Below are positions 1 to 12,045 of a stretch of 64,000 nucleotides of DNA, piece after piece. This stretch comes from Apus apus. Lineage: Eukaryota; Chordata; Aves; Apodiformes; Apodidae. The notes beneath the pieces were generated by a model. The model was not told where the DNA came from. It did no database searches and saw only the letters and a program-made list of their open reading frames with translations. The first letter of the stretch is position 1. Every line of letters begins with the position of its first letter. Location of the stretch: NCBI RefSeq assembly GCF_020740795.1, contig NC_067286.1:35353003-35417002 (forward strand), written 5' to 3'. Made by a program: the position numbers and the translations under genes.

Positions 1-444
1 TTGGAAGATCAGTTTATGTTGTAAGCAAAGGGCTTGTAGCATGTTGCTGAAATTATGTAAGGAAAATGCAAAAAATAAAAGCATCAGTTTAGCTAGTGGT
101 AATAATATATGTTAGAGATTCTTCTTATAGCTATAATTTGTCTAAGAATATAAAGAGCTTCACAAGATTAACTCCCACATGGTCACAAACCTGTTGTGTT
201 CTTACTAAGGCAAGGCACAGTAATGCATGGTTTCATCTTGAAGACCTCTGACCTAGTTTCAGGCTTGCTGGTATGGCCCTTCAGCACAAAGCACAGCTAC
301 AGCTAACACAGGGTTACCAGTTAATAGTTGAAAACAATACAGCTGTGATACTTCAGTCCTGAATCCAGGCTAATAGGTCAGATCTGTAAACTACCTTGAC
401 TAACTCAGTTACTGGGTGGTACTGAAGTGAGCTGCATTACTTAC

Positions 445-511
445 CAGTCTGGAGTTGAGTTGTGAATTTCTCATATGACACATTATGGAAATATTTAAAC
501 CATTTTATCTC
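445..511 (-). CDS. Candidate internal exon (22 codons plus 1 base)
   Basis: The minus strand has a pyrimidine-rich acceptor (tttgttttcag) and a perfect GTAAGT donor. Between them only one frame is open, phase 0 in and phase 1 out, reading EIKWFKYFHNVSYEKFTTQL and two more residues. The incoming phase matches the outgoing phase of the candidate exon at 11.1 kb. A second good acceptor lies about 25 bases upstream on the minus strand, but it gives stops in all frames. The piece is short, so a chance match is possible. Confidence 0.35.
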
Positions 512-3194
512 CTGAAAACAAAACTGTCAAATCTGCAAGAGCATAAAAACATATCTCATAACATCTTTATATTCATTGTGTCTCCTCAAAATATGTTTTG
601 TCTATTCTATCTCACTGGAAACTGCAAAGCAATGTGATAGCACTAGTATAGTTTATGTGTAGCAAAAGGTTGGTAGACCTATTTAAAAAAGAAACCACCA
701 AAACCCAGTCTGAGTTCATATTTCTTTTTTATTTTCAGATGATATTGAGTATAAAATTCTTCTGGGACTCAACCTTTTTAGATCACTAACAAACTGAAAT
801 CTCAGAAAAGGCTAATTCTTGATTTAGTGTTTTTACAGAGGTTGTATAGTGGACTCCACTTTAACTGGATGCCAATTGTCCAGACAATCCAGACAAAAGC
901 TGATTTTTGAGGTTAAATCCATTTTCTGCATGGCATGTCCAGCAGAATATTTTTTTAATTCACTATTTATGGTCACTTCTAACAAACTCCTTTCATGCTC
1001 TAATAGTTTTCTCCATTGTCTTTTGAGTATAATTTTTTAAGTGCTGCAGGTGTGCATGGGATGTTGAAAGCAAATGAAAGGCAAGAATTAGCTGAAGCAG
1101 CTTACAGCTGAGTCTATGGGCTTGCAAACAGTTCTGCTCAATTCCTCTTTGTGTATCAGGTTCCAAGAAACAGTCATCCTGAACCACACCTGACTGTATA
1201 ATTTAAAGCAACAATAATCTGATATTGAATTCAAATTGGAGAGAAACAGACCTCACAGCTGTTGTGAGGACTGGATTTGTTGCAGTGAGACAGCAACATA
1301 AAACTGAGTGTAGGTAGTACTGAACTGAGAGTTCAGACATACAGGACATGATATAGCAAGAACATAAATTTCCCAGTGGGATTAGCTTTAATAATAACGA
1401 TTGGTAAGTATGTGTCCTCTAGTGAATTTGGCAGTCCAGATTTTGGTATTTCTTGCACATGGGAAGTATCAGGGTCCTAAGAGCAAAACCCATAGCAGGT
1501 ACTAGAAAAGTAAAAAGTTACCCAAGCCAGTCTATAAGAAAGACCAATGAAGAAAAAGGAAAAGCTGCTGAAAAGCAACATTGCTAAGGTACTGACTTCC
1601 TAATTTGATTGTTGGCATATTAAGATGACTATGAGATTAGTCCCAAGACAAACCAAGCAGCAGAATGCTTAATTTAAGAATTTGCCATGCTCACATTCAC
1701 AGCTGCTCGACTTCTTCAGGATATGCACCAGATACTGTTATTCAGCATCAGAAATTTGCGCACCTAGAAGAGTTTATTGGTGGAGTATTTTGTGCTGAGA
1801 TAATTTCACTGCCTTTCAGGTTAAGTAGCAGCTAAGCAGGGCTTTCTGAGGGTCTCACAGCTGGATTTAGGGAACTGAAGTGGCAATCTAAATTTAGAGA
1901 GCTAAAGTGCTATCTAAATTCCTTTGTGAAGCTATGTGGGAGAGGTAGAGAGCTAATCTTCTACTGGGGAGTGGATAGCTATTTCCAAAGGCTTGGACCT
2001 ACAGAGAGCATGCCACTACAGCTACTGAGACACTGACACTTCAGTACTTGCTGATGTTCTTTGGCCTGGGACTATGCTGAGTTAATCACATGAAACAATT
2101 CTGTTTCTTGTACAGAAATGCAGGGAAGTGGTCACTGCCAAAGTCTCTGCTTAGCTGCTCTGAATCTCCTCCATACTTGACTGAATGCTCAGAATTAGGG
2201 TATTTGAATTTAGATACCTGAAGTAGGTGTTGTCTATGTAGCCTGAAATAGATCACAAATGGGAGATCTGGTTACTGTCAGTTTAGTTTTTGAGTTTCTA
2301 TACATCAATTCTGCTTCCCCCATGTCTCCCTCCTTTCCTTTCAAGGCATATAGTAAACTAACATGCTACTTCAATAAAATATTCTGTGCTTACGCTTATA
2401 TATTGTCTAGACACAAGAATTGACTTTAACTCCCTACTAATTAGCTAAAATCTGCTTCAGAATTATTCTGCAACAAGAATGACAAATACTATCCAAAAAT
2501 ATTCTAGTTTTTTTCTGACTAAAATGGTTTCTTTTTGAGAACTTGAGCATTACATTTTAATCCTGAGATAAAATTCATCAATAAATTGCAGTTAGATTGT
2601 AATTATACAAAATAATTCCAATGGAAAGATTCCCAGAAGTTTCGCTACAATGCAATCTATAAAAAAATCTAGATAATAGATAGATAGATAATAATATATG
2701 AATAATTAGTTGTAGTATATTTGTAATGAAGATATAAATATGATAAAGTGGCTACTATTGTTAGCAATATATACTGATTAGTAAAAACTCTTATTCTTTA
2801 TAATGAAGTTTGGTAGGAACTTCTTTATTAATGATATTATTTTGCTGAATTTTCTCTTAATATTTCTTCTGATGTGGTGGTGCAGTTTTGTCAAATCTTA
2901 GAACACTTTTTTTTTTCCAGAGGAGGAATCTTCTTCTTCCTGTAGAAGGAAATTATAATAATTTACAGAGCAGACACAGATATCAAGTAGATGACTGTGC
3001 TGGTATATATATGGTATATAAAACTCACCTCATAGGCCTGCTTTGACAAAGAGAGACATCTGTGGGTTGTTTGTATTCAGACAGAATCACTCAGAAGAGG
3101 TGGAGGCTGCCACATGGCTTGTTGTTTTATATTTTTTGTTCCTAGATATACTATAAAAACCTCCCATATGTGCATAGGTTTATGATAAGTAATT
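512..3194. other. Intron-like AT-rich sequence
   Basis: No repeat family or convincing exon is seen. A GTGAGT donor on the minus strand near 3026 follows only a 31-base possible microexon, which I do not call. A short AGAT repeat lies near 2677-2692. ORFs here are short and look random. Confidence 0.6.
2677..2692. repeat. Short (AGAT)n-like microsatellite
   Basis: Four imperfect AGAT units in an AT-rich stretch, continuing into TAATAATATA. Confidence 0.6.
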
Positions 3195-3495
3195 AGAAAA
3201 CAGCTTGTCAGAAAAGAACCTGGGGGTCCTGGTGGACACCAACTTGAACACGAACCAGTAACATGCCCTCTGCATCAAAGAGGACAAACAGATCCCAGGC
3301 TGCATTAGGAGGAGTGTTGTCAGCAAGTCAAGGGAGGTAATCCTTTCCCTCTGCTCAGCACTGGTGAGGCCACCCCTGGAGTTCTGTGTCCAGTGCTGGG
3401 CACCCCAGTGCAAGAGAGGAATGGAGCTTCAGGAGAGTGTCCAATGAAAGACTACTAAGATGACTAAGGGTCTGGAGCACCTGGAGTATTACTAA
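3195..3495 (+). mobile_element. CR1 LINE fragment, plus strand (ORF2 C-terminal part)
   Basis: The plus strand matches the region just after the reverse-transcriptase core of CR1 ORF2. It has the 'ctgggggtcctggtggacacc' type block (DLGVLVD in the intact copies), followed by equivalents of GCIRRGVVSKSRE and ALVRP, and then the block matching EHL. The frame is broken by substitutions and indels. Both the 5' part and the 3' tail are missing. It abuts an opposite-strand CR1 at 3513. It is an old, dead copy. Confidence 0.85.
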
Positions 3496-3512
3496 GTCTG
3501 ACAACAAAAAAT

Positions 3513-4317
3513 ATCATAGAATCATAGAATGCCAGGCTGGAAGGGACCCCGAGGACCATCTGATCCAACCTTTCTAGGTAGTACTCTAGTTTAAATTAAA
3601 TGGCTCAGCACCCTGTCAAGCTGAGAGTTAAAACTGTCCAATGTGGTGAAATATACCACTTCCCTTGGGAGGGTGTCTCTCCCTTCTGGATTGTCAACCT
3701 CTCCACTCATCTTGGTGTCATCAGCAAACTTTATCAGGGTGCCCTTGATCCCAACATCCAGGTAAATTATGAAGATGTTAAACAACATTGGTTCCAGTAT
3801 TGATCCCTGGGGGACCCCACTTGTGACCAGTTGCCAGTTTGAGGATAAACTATTTTCTATCACCCCCGGGGTATGGTCTGTCAGCCAGTTCCCCATCTAC
3901 CACACAGACCACTTGTCAAGGCCATTACAAGTTGGTTTATCCAGGAGGAGGCTGTGGGGGACCATTCAAAAGCCTTGGAGAAGTGCAGGTAGACAATGTC
4001 CACTGCTTGCCCAGCATCAACCTGGTGGGTTACTTTGTTGTAGAAGGCAATCAGGTTTGTCAAGGATTATTTGCCCCTGTAAATCCGTGTTGGCTTCCCA
4101 ATCACATGCTTCAATTCACTTGTGACAGTCCCCAGGGAGATTTGCTCCTTGACTTTCCCTAGGACTGAAGTGAGACTAATGGGTCTGTACATGGGTCCTA
4201 CTTCAAATCCTTCTTATAGATGGGGGTGGCATTAGCCTTCCTCCAGTCTTCAGGGATGTCTCCCAATCTCCATGACTCCTTGAATACTATGGAGAGTGGC
4301 TTTGCAACATTGGCCAG
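3513..4317 (-). mobile_element. CR1 LINE, 5'-truncated and internally deleted, minus strand
   Basis: The 3' end is the octamer-type tail 'atcatagaatcatagaat' at 3516-3533, followed by the 'ggctggaagggacc' block and the 3'UTR. Reading leftwards on the minus strand, the reverse-transcriptase motif FADDTK is preserved near 3720. The sequence then jumps within the frame from the residues just after it (NPEGRDT) straight to LPREVV near the C-terminus. About 200 codons of ORF2 are therefore missing compared with the copy at 39.3 kb. The 5' end stops at about 4317 beside a T-run. The 3' tail differs in sequence from that of the young copies, indicating another subfamily. Confidence 0.88.
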
Positions 4318-4320
4318 TTC

Positions 4321-4339
4321 TTTTTTTTTTTTTTTTTTC
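4321..4339. repeat. Poly(T) tract
   Basis: Nineteen consecutive T at the 5' boundary of the minus-strand CR1. It could be A-rich host DNA or a remnant of the insertion junction. Confidence 0.7.
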
Positions 4340-5474
4340 TTCCTACTTCTTGCACCACCATATTTGCTACAACTCCCTTGCAGAAAAACATAGGGAAAGA
4401 TCAGAAGCAGTATTTCTCCCCTTCTTGCAAGCTTGCAGTGTCTAATGGTAGCATAGTAGTAATTTTCTCAATAGTGGTTCATTACCAGCAGTTAAACCCC
4501 TTCTGGCAATTAACTAATTACCTTGCCCTTGACTATGGGGAAAGGAAATGGCTATCAGGGGCATTGTTTGCTCAATTAACCAAAAGCAATAGACACATGT
4601 TTAGTAGTAATTGTAAAGAGAAATCCCTCCACATTGCACTCATCTTATTCAAGATATTCAGAAGAATTGACATGGCATTTTTTATTTTCATTTTTTTCCA
4701 AACCAGTATCAGGACAAGGATGTTCTTCTGTAAAATTCAAGTTCCTGGGCTCAGCAAGGCTTACGGTATTCACAGAGCTCAAACTAATGCAGCCATGAGG
4801 AGCTCTGGCCAGGATGGTCTCTGATATCCTGTGAGCTGGATGTGGCCCAGGGGATGATTCTGCTTGGCCAGCTGCCTTTTCCCCAGAAGAGCTGCCGTGG
4901 CTTCCTCTGTGTGGGCAGAGAGATGGATAGATGGGGATGTATGCCTCCTATGGAGGGCACAGCAACTCTTCCATATGGCCCATGCAGAAAAGACAAGACA
5001 AAACTGATATCTCATTTCAGTAGAAAGACTGGGATGCATCTCTGAGTCACAGTCCCTTTAGGCTTTAGCTACTTTGTGTAAGATTTGTAAAAAAAAAAAT
5101 CTATGCACCTATTTATAAATGGTTACTGGGTAAAAGTTGTTCAGTGAAAGATCACCTATTATGAAATAATTTTCAAAATAAATGTGATTAGCACTATAAA
5201 AAAAACCCCTTATAACAAAAATAACCTAACAAAAAATAAAACAAAAAACAACAAACAAACAAAATCCACAAAAAAACCAAATTAATAAACAGAACCCACC
5301 AAACCAAACCAAATAAAAACAACAAAAAACCCTTCCAAAAATCAAACAACAAATTTTTATTTTTCTTTGGGGGAAAAAATTAGGCACCTTATTTCTCATA
5401 ATGCTAAATCAGCTCTCTACTAGGAACCATGAATGATACAAACTTAGAGGCAGTCCTTGCCTTTTTCTTTGTAC
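4340..5474. other. Unassigned sequence with an A/C-rich tract
   Basis: No recognisable gene or repeat family. About 4780-5040 is somewhat GC-richer with overlapping short ORFs on both strands, but there is no consistent protein signal. The block 5198-5345 is almost devoid of G and is listed separately. Confidence 0.5.
5198..5345. repeat. Low-complexity A/C-rich, G-poor tract
   Basis: About 150 bases built of A-runs separated by single or double C and T (AAAC, AACA and CCAAA type units), with almost no G on the plus strand. This is a strongly strand-asymmetric low-complexity region. Confidence 0.75.
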
Positions 5475-5585
5475 AGAATCACAGAATTATCATGGTTGGA
5501 AAGAACCTCTAGGATCACTAAGTCCAACTGTCATACTTCTGTTTTTTCTGTTGTATCACGAGGACCCGAGCTTACTCCACATTTT
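5475..5585 (-). mobile_element. CR1 LINE 3'-end fragment, minus strand
   Basis: About 110 bases match the extreme 3' end of CR1 in reverse complement: 'acagaatcacagaat', then 'ggttggaaagaacctctaggatca', then 'gtccaac'. Only the tail and part of the 3'UTR remain. Confidence 0.75.
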
Positions 5586-6354
5586 ATCATATGACCAAAA
5601 TACCTCTGCCAGGTGTGTTTTTTCCCTCAGTTTAATTTTCCTGTAGATAATAATTGATTCACTTGTAAACTACTCACAGTTCTCCAAAAACATTACCACT
5701 GGCTTTTCTTTCCTCCGTGTTATTGTGATATTAACCTTATGGAACAGAAAAAAGTAACAACTCTCTTGTTCCTGACTCTTCCCATGCCCAACCATGAGCT
5801 ACCTCTATTTTCTGGCTAGTAACTAAAGTATATTTTAGAAACCTGGAGATATGCTAACTGCCAATATTTCTCTTAACTTTATAAATAATAAAACATAAAT
5901 AAGTTAGAGATGCAGACTTCTGGGATGATGTATTCTAAGAACAATTACAAACTGTCTGAGAAAAAAAAAAAAAGGCAACAAGATTTATTTTCTTCCTCAG
6001 AAAGTTACAAATGTGGCTTTTTAATGTAAAACACTGTCTCAGTTATCTCCAGACTCAGCTACACCACTTACCTTCCTTACCGTTGATGTAAAGAAACTAA
6101 CCCAATAGTTTCCTACCTGTAGTTTCTAAGTTCTTCATGTTTCCACTTGTTTCCTCTGATATCTCTTAGCTCTGCACAAACAGGATTTACTTTACCTTTT
6201 GCAGTGGGTAAGGCTCTTTGGAGATCTCCTGACTGAATGAATTGCAAGGGATTAAATACATTAAGGTGGAGACATCTTTGATTCAATTAATTTTACTAAA
6301 GCCATTTGACTAAAGAGTAAGATCTTTATCCATCTCTAATGATCCTCTAATGGC
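5586..6354. other. Intron-like sequence, nothing recognised
   Basis: AT-rich sequence between two CR1 fragments, with short A-runs near 5960. No exon or known repeat seen. Confidence 0.6.
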
Positions 6355-6688
6355 TTCCTCAGGAGTAGAAGAGATGGGGCAGGTACTGATCACTCCTGTG
6401 ACCAATTACAGGACTTGGGAAAATGGCAGGAAGCTGAATCAGGGGAGGTTTAGGTTAGATATCAGGAAAAAGTTTTTCACCCAGAGGGTGGCTGAGCATT
6501 GGAACAAGCACTCCAGGGAACTGGTCACAGCACCAAGCCTGCCTGAGTTCAAGAAGCATTTGGATGATGCTCTCAGGCACATGGTGTGATTCTAGGGCTG
6601 CCTTACACAGGGACAGGAATTGGACTCTATGATCCTGATGTTTCCCTTCCAACTCAGCATATTCTATGATTCTATGATTCTATGATCC
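6355..6688 (+). mobile_element. CR1 LINE 3' end, plus strand, with octamer tail
   Basis: The plus strand holds the last roughly 65 codons of CR1 ORF2 (frame still open, with FRLDIRKKFFTQRV and EHWNKHSRELV) followed by a 3'UTR. It ends in 'attctatgattctatgattctatgat', which is three copies of the diagnostic CR1 octamer. The start is 5'-truncated. The typical 'ggactctatgatcctgatg' block before the tail suggests an older, chicken-like subfamily. Confidence 0.9.
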
Positions 6689-6961
6689 AATGTCACTTTG
6701 ATTTAGCAGAAAAAACTTCAATTAATTTTAATGAGTAATCAAAGCTTCAAGAAGGTTTCTAGAAAAAATTATCTCCTACATAGACTGCTTATGCTGATGT
6801 GCTTAAGCACGTAGTCAATGTTAATGCCATTAAGTGACTTAATTTTGTTAAAGAAGTGCCATATTTATTAATATTAAGTATGTGCAACTGAGATAAATTT
6901 GTGAAACTGTATCATGGGATTAACATTTCTACTACATAAGGACAGGCAAATAACATTTTTT
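6689..6961. other. Short unassigned spacer
   Basis: AT-rich spacer between two CR1 copies. Nothing recognised. Confidence 0.6.
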
Positions 6962-7908
6962 GTTTGGAAAAGACTTCTAAGAACATCAGGTCGAACCATT
7001 AACCTAGCACTGCCAAGTCCACCACCAAACCATGTTCCTAACCGCCATATCTACACATTTTTTAAAACCCTCCAGGGATGGTGACTCCACCACTTCCCTG
7101 GACAGTCTGTTCCAGAGCTTGAAAAACCTTTTGGTAAGGAAATTTTTCTTAATATCCAATCTAAATGTCCCCTGGCACAACTTGAGGCCAATTTCTCATA
7201 TTTTATAGATTGTTACTTGGGAGAAGAGACCAACTCCCACCTTGCTACAACCTCCTTTCTGGTAGCTGTGGAGAGTGATAAAGTCTTCCCTCAGCTCCCT
7301 TTTCTCCAGAGTAAGCAACCCCAGTTCACCCAGATGCTCGTTATCAGACTTGTGCTCTAGACCCTTCACCAGTTTCATTGCCCTTCTTTGGTCACAGTCC
7401 AGCAACTCAATGTCCTTTTTGTAGTGGGATACCCAAAACTGAACACGGTATTCTAAGTACGGCCTCACCAGCGCCAAGTACAGGGAGACAAACACTTCCC
7501 TAGTCCTGCTGGCCACACTATTCCTGATACAAACCAGGGTGCCATTGGCTGCCTTGGCCACCTGGGCACACTGCTGGCTCATATTCAGCTGGCTACTGAC
7601 CAACACCCCCTGGTCCTTTTCTTCTGAGCAGCTCTCCAGTCACTCTTCCACAAGCCTGTAGCTTTGCATTGAGTTGTTGTGACCAAAGTGCAGGACCTGC
7701 CACTTGGCCTTGTTGAACCTCATACAATTGGTCTTGGCCCATTGAGCCAGCCTGTCCAGATCCCTCTATAGAGCCTCTTTACCCTCAAGCAGGTCAACGC
7801 TCCCTCCCAACATGGTGTCATCTGCAAATTAACTGAGGGTGCATTTGATCCTCTTGTCCAGATAAGTGATAGAGATATTAAGGAGAACTGGTCCCAGTAC
7901 TGCACACT
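6962..7908 (-). mobile_element. CR1 LINE, 5'-truncated, minus strand
   Basis: The reverse complement matches the CR1 3'UTR ('ctaacctagcactgccaagtcc' type block near 7003) and then the ORF2 C-terminus. Preserved parts include [28 protein letters not shown] and [20 protein letters not shown]. Several stops and indels break the frame. The terminal octamers are absent and the element starts at the end of the reverse-transcriptase core (about 7908). The 3'UTR is the same type as in the 60.6-62.5 kb copy. Confidence 0.9.
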
Positions 7909-10900
7909 ACTAAGATAACAATAAAGACTGTTTAATATCCTTTTTTTCTCATTCCTTTCTTTGGATGTTCTGATTTAAAATGGAACCATAAGCAACACCT
8001 TTAATGTAGCAATAGACACATGAAAGGCTACTATATTTATTGTCATTGTAATAATTAATATTATGTTACTTCCAACCCAACAGGAAGTTCGGCATTTTTT
8101 ATAACCAATCACCATGAATAAACTATTGAACAGCTTGATGTTGACCTAAAGAGCTACTATAAATACCACAGTAAAGAATTAACTGGCAGCAAAAATCAAC
8201 AAATCCCATGCCTGAAAGACTTCTTCTGCTCTTTAGTTTAACTCTGGATGACTAAAAGCAGATGGAAATGAATGTCCATATGTCTTAACATACTGTGGGC
8301 CCAGCATCCTGTGGCTTTTTTTTATTATTCTTTGACAACATCTATCACTTCTTAAAACCTTGGAAAATTAAAGCATGTTTAAGTGACAAAAAGTGTCTAG
8401 TTTCAACGCTTCTGTCAGAAACCACGACTAATTAATGACAATTTGGAAAAAAAAGGCTTTTATCCTATTGCTACGGTGCCCAAGGCTTTTGCAGGCAAAA
8501 TAAAATGTTGTGTTATCCAAAGTAGTGGACAATTGCCCAGATGATTATCAATGAAAATAATGAAAGTCTGTTTTTAAGAATTAGTTCACATTTGTAAATA
8601 AAGCAGAAAGGATTTTTTTTTTGTAGTAAAATTTACCATCCAGATGCTGTTTCCCTGTGCTATCTTAAAGTCCTTTTGAAAAAATAATTTCAAATAAATT
8701 GATGATGAAGTAATGAGAAAACAGTGTACAGTGCTGTACACTATTTTCCTTCACAACAAAAATTAATACATTTGCTTGCAAAACTCTTAAATTACATATA
8801 TTTATTTAACGTAGAAATTTCTACTGGAAAATTATATACATTTGAGCACTAAAGTTCAAAATAATGAAATGTATGTCACAGCAGTGAGAACATTTTAAAA
8901 TAAATTATCTAGTTAAAAGAATATTGTTAGAGATTAAACTTAGAGCAAAGATGTATGCAATTTGCATAAAATAAACCTTACTCAGAGAGTCGACACAGCT
9001 GCTTATTGACTAATTGAACTCTTGTATAACTGACACCAACAAAGAAGAAAATTCTCTGTCTATAGCTTTCCACTTAATGTTTGTGTTGTCAGGAGTGACA
9101 TTTTTGTCTTTGGTCTCCCCATACTCTTAATGGAGAATCATGTTCCAGCTTAGCATAAAGACAGATGTAGTTAACACATCATGCCTAAAGTAGTATGCCA
9201 CTTATGCAGCAGATGGAGCCCAGTACCTCAGATTACTTTGGAAAAATGACCACAAAATAAGTATTTTAGCACAAAAGGAGAACAAAACAATACAAAAGCA
9301 GTAATGTTGTTCTTCCTTGTATGTTCTCTCCAAATTTACTCCTTGTTGAATAAAAAAGCCCATTACAGTAAATGTTTCCCTCAGGTCTGCTGCAGTAGAG
9401 CAGGCCAATGTCACCTAGAGATGATAGTAATATCATTGAAAAAACAACTTTTAGAAAGGGAACATCAGTGATTAATGTTTTAGGAATAGGTTTTTCCATT
9501 CTAAAGCAAATAATTAATCTGCTCATTCATCTGCAGAGTGCTGTTTTTTTTACCTTCCTTATAGGTTTTCCTGAAACGTGATGGAGATTTTCAAAAGCGT
9601 TTTGTTGGTGGGTTACCTTCCTTTCTGCTGCATTCAAGGGTAAAAGTCTCCCTGCTTTTCAGCAGGAGCAAAAACTATAAATTTGACTTATAGTTTCTTC
9701 TTGTCACAGGCTTGTGTCTTTTTGGCACTCTCATAAATTTTTAAATATCTCAAAAGTTACTACTTTTTTACCAGTCATTCAACAAATACTCATAAAATAG
9801 CCCATATCAAGTTTATTATTATGTCCAAGTACAGAAGCTAGAACCTTGGACATAACAGAACAAATTATTAACTATAATTATATAGAAAAAATAAATATCA
9901 GCAACATTACCTAGGACAACTCCTTTTTTCATTTCTATAATACTGGATTTGCAGGACTCCTAGAATGAACAGCAAAAATTTCTGTGCCATTTTGTAGGAC
10001 ACTTCAGAATGGTAACATCCAAAATTTGCAGAAAAAAGGCTGATTTCCACTCTAAACAAAAAAGGCATTAGCATTGCATAATAGCTCCAGGGCTGATTTC
10101 AGCTGCATTATGTCACACAGGGATGAGTGTGAGAATTGCAAGGTGATCTGGGGTGAAAAACACAGTATGTTTCCTAAACTAGAACGAAACAAAACCTATT
10201 GATGCATCCTGATAGCACTTAATTTCGAAAGCATCAGAAAATCAACATATCTCCTTAAAAGCCTTCATAAATCTTTAATACCTAGGCACAAGAGTTCCTA
10301 TGTCCTTAGTACAAAATATTTGTCTGGATTACAAATTACTGTTCAACACATCTATTTTCAAGTCTAAATCTGCAGCATCCTTGGTGCTCACCTCTGTGTG
10401 TAGATAAAAATAATGCCTTGACACTCAGTGCTTGCAATGTTTGTCAGTTCTGTGGCTCTGGCTTGAAGCTCTCGGATAGTCATGAGACAATCTGAGGGAG
10501 TAGCCAGAGGTTTGACGTAAACCAAAAGTGACTGAGTTTGTATGTAGGACTATGTTAAATAAGGTTAGGTCAGCTGGTTTAAGCAACCACACTATTTATA
10601 GAGTATGCTGCTTAGAAAGTAAGTTTTTTTCATATATAAACTTTGGTTAATGTCTTCTTGTGTCCCTTAGTTTGTCTCTTAGCCCAAAGATCAGTGTTTG
10701 TGAGAGGTCATTCAGTTACCATCTTTTAATCTATTTATCTTGTCCTAGAAGAGTTATGTTGTAGATGGAGGAGGAATCTAAATGTGTATACTAACACTGG
10801 AAACTAAACAATGTTACCAACCACTTAGAGAAAAAAATATAGAAACACAGAATATTTGGCAAATTATTTGAACAATTACTTTTGAGAAACCATAGGCTGT

Positions 10901-11080
10901 GTACCGAGGCTTACAGAGAGAATAGCTAAAGTTACTTAAATATTTTTTGGGCAAATTTTATCAGTGAACATTAGATTATGAAAAAGGCCTGGCCTCCATT
11001 GCAGGAATATCACATAACTTCTCAATCGCCTAGCAATAGATTTTGCAAGAAAATGTCATATTCTCTTATTGTCAAGCTAC
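7909..11080. other. Intron-like AT-rich sequence
   Basis: No repeat family seen. Two weak splice-bounded open segments on the minus strand (near 9.0 and 9.45 kb) do not fit the phase chain and are listed as rejected. Confidence 0.55.
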
Positions 11081-11179
11081 CATCTTCTTAGAGGCAGATA
11101 ATATCAACTCTATGACAGACTTGGAGATTATCTGTGAAAGAGGACTCTGAATGATAGATGCTGGGTACCAAATGGAAGG
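11081..11179 (-). CDS. Candidate internal exon (33 codons)
   Basis: The minus strand has a very strong acceptor (ctcctgttctttctttccag) followed by 99 open bases, phase 0 to phase 0. It reads PSIWYPASIIQSPLSQIISK, then SVIELILSASKKM. The donor ATG/GTAGCT is mediocre. The phases fit the neighbouring candidates at 13.5 kb (ends phase 0) and 0.45 kb (starts phase 0). The surrounding open frame is longer (to 11380), and a second acceptor further upstream would give another frame. Boundaries are therefore uncertain. Confidence 0.3.
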
Positions 11180-11718
11180 CTGGAAAGAAAGAACAGGAGG
11201 TTGTCTCAAGACCAGTGTAGCTGGATTCCAGATAGAAGTAGCAAAGTACCAATTCTGTGTGTATTGTGCTTGGGCTTCTTCTGAGGAAAAACCAGGAAGT
11301 ATGTAGTAGTAATATTTTTGTACACAGCACTGCAGTGTGAATGTTTCACCTGCAGCATCACACATAATGTTCCTCCTCAAAAACTATCAGCTGTAAGTAC
11401 ATATTTCTGGAGGAGCTGATTATGACAAGAACCATCAGATCTTCATGCTCCTGCAATAAAGACCATCACACAAACATGAGAAAAGCTCAGTGCAAGCCCT
11501 CAAACAAGCAAAATAGGCTCCTATACTATGTGGCCGGTCATGCAATATCTGGGAGGCTCAAGAACAGCCTTCTCACTGGGCCTTTAATAGTTCAGTGAAC
11601 GCATAAGATGGATGTCTATCTTGTGCTAGATTATCAGTGTAACCTCTTAAATCTACAACACAGTTAACACAGTGAATCTGCCTACATAGCATCCTACATA
11701 GCATCCTTTGAGTATTAT

Positions 11719-11746
11719 TTATTTGTTTGTTTGTTTGTTTTTTTCC
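11719..11746. repeat. (TTTG)n microsatellite
   Basis: Runs of TTTG/TTTA units ending in a T-run. Confidence 0.7.
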
Positions 11747-11949
11747 ACTATGCTTGAAATATTTTCTACCTTGATCATTTGCACATTCATTAAATGAATA
11801 AATCCATGCAGGAGGGAGGAATTTCCCAAATAGTTTAAATTGTTCTTAAAATAATATTTTCTATACTGAAACATTTCTGTACTTCTTCTGTACTAAAGTG
11901 CATTCCAGCACTTAAAGTTTCCTCTGCTTCATTTTCTTCTAATTTGTAG

Positions 11950-12045
11950 GGTTTTGGTTGTTTTTTTTTGTTTGTTTGTTGGGTTATTTGTTATTGTTTT
12001 GTTGTTTTTTTGTTGTTTGTGTTGTTTTGTGGTGTTTTTTTTCAA
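11950..12045. repeat. T/G-rich low-complexity tract
   Basis: Alternating T-runs and single G (GTTTTTTT, GTTG and similar) over about 95 bases. The only ORF across it encodes a Phe/Val/Leu/Cys-rich low-complexity peptide, which I take as an artefact. Confidence 0.7.

Noticed and set aside
4378..5045. Overlapping ORFs up to 148 codons on both strands.
   Set aside because: No splice signals, motifs or consistent frame. They look like chance ORFs in slightly GC-richer sequence.
8982..9029. 48-base minus-strand microexon candidate with a strong acceptor and GTAAGG donor.
   Set aside because: Very short, and the phases (2-2) do not fit between the 11.1-kb and 0.45-kb candidates.
9434..9510. Minus-strand segment after 'ttatttgctttag', reading MEKPIPKTLITDVPFLKVVF.
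   Set aside because: The phases (2 in, 1 out) do not fit the neighbours and the donor TAG/GTGACA is weak.
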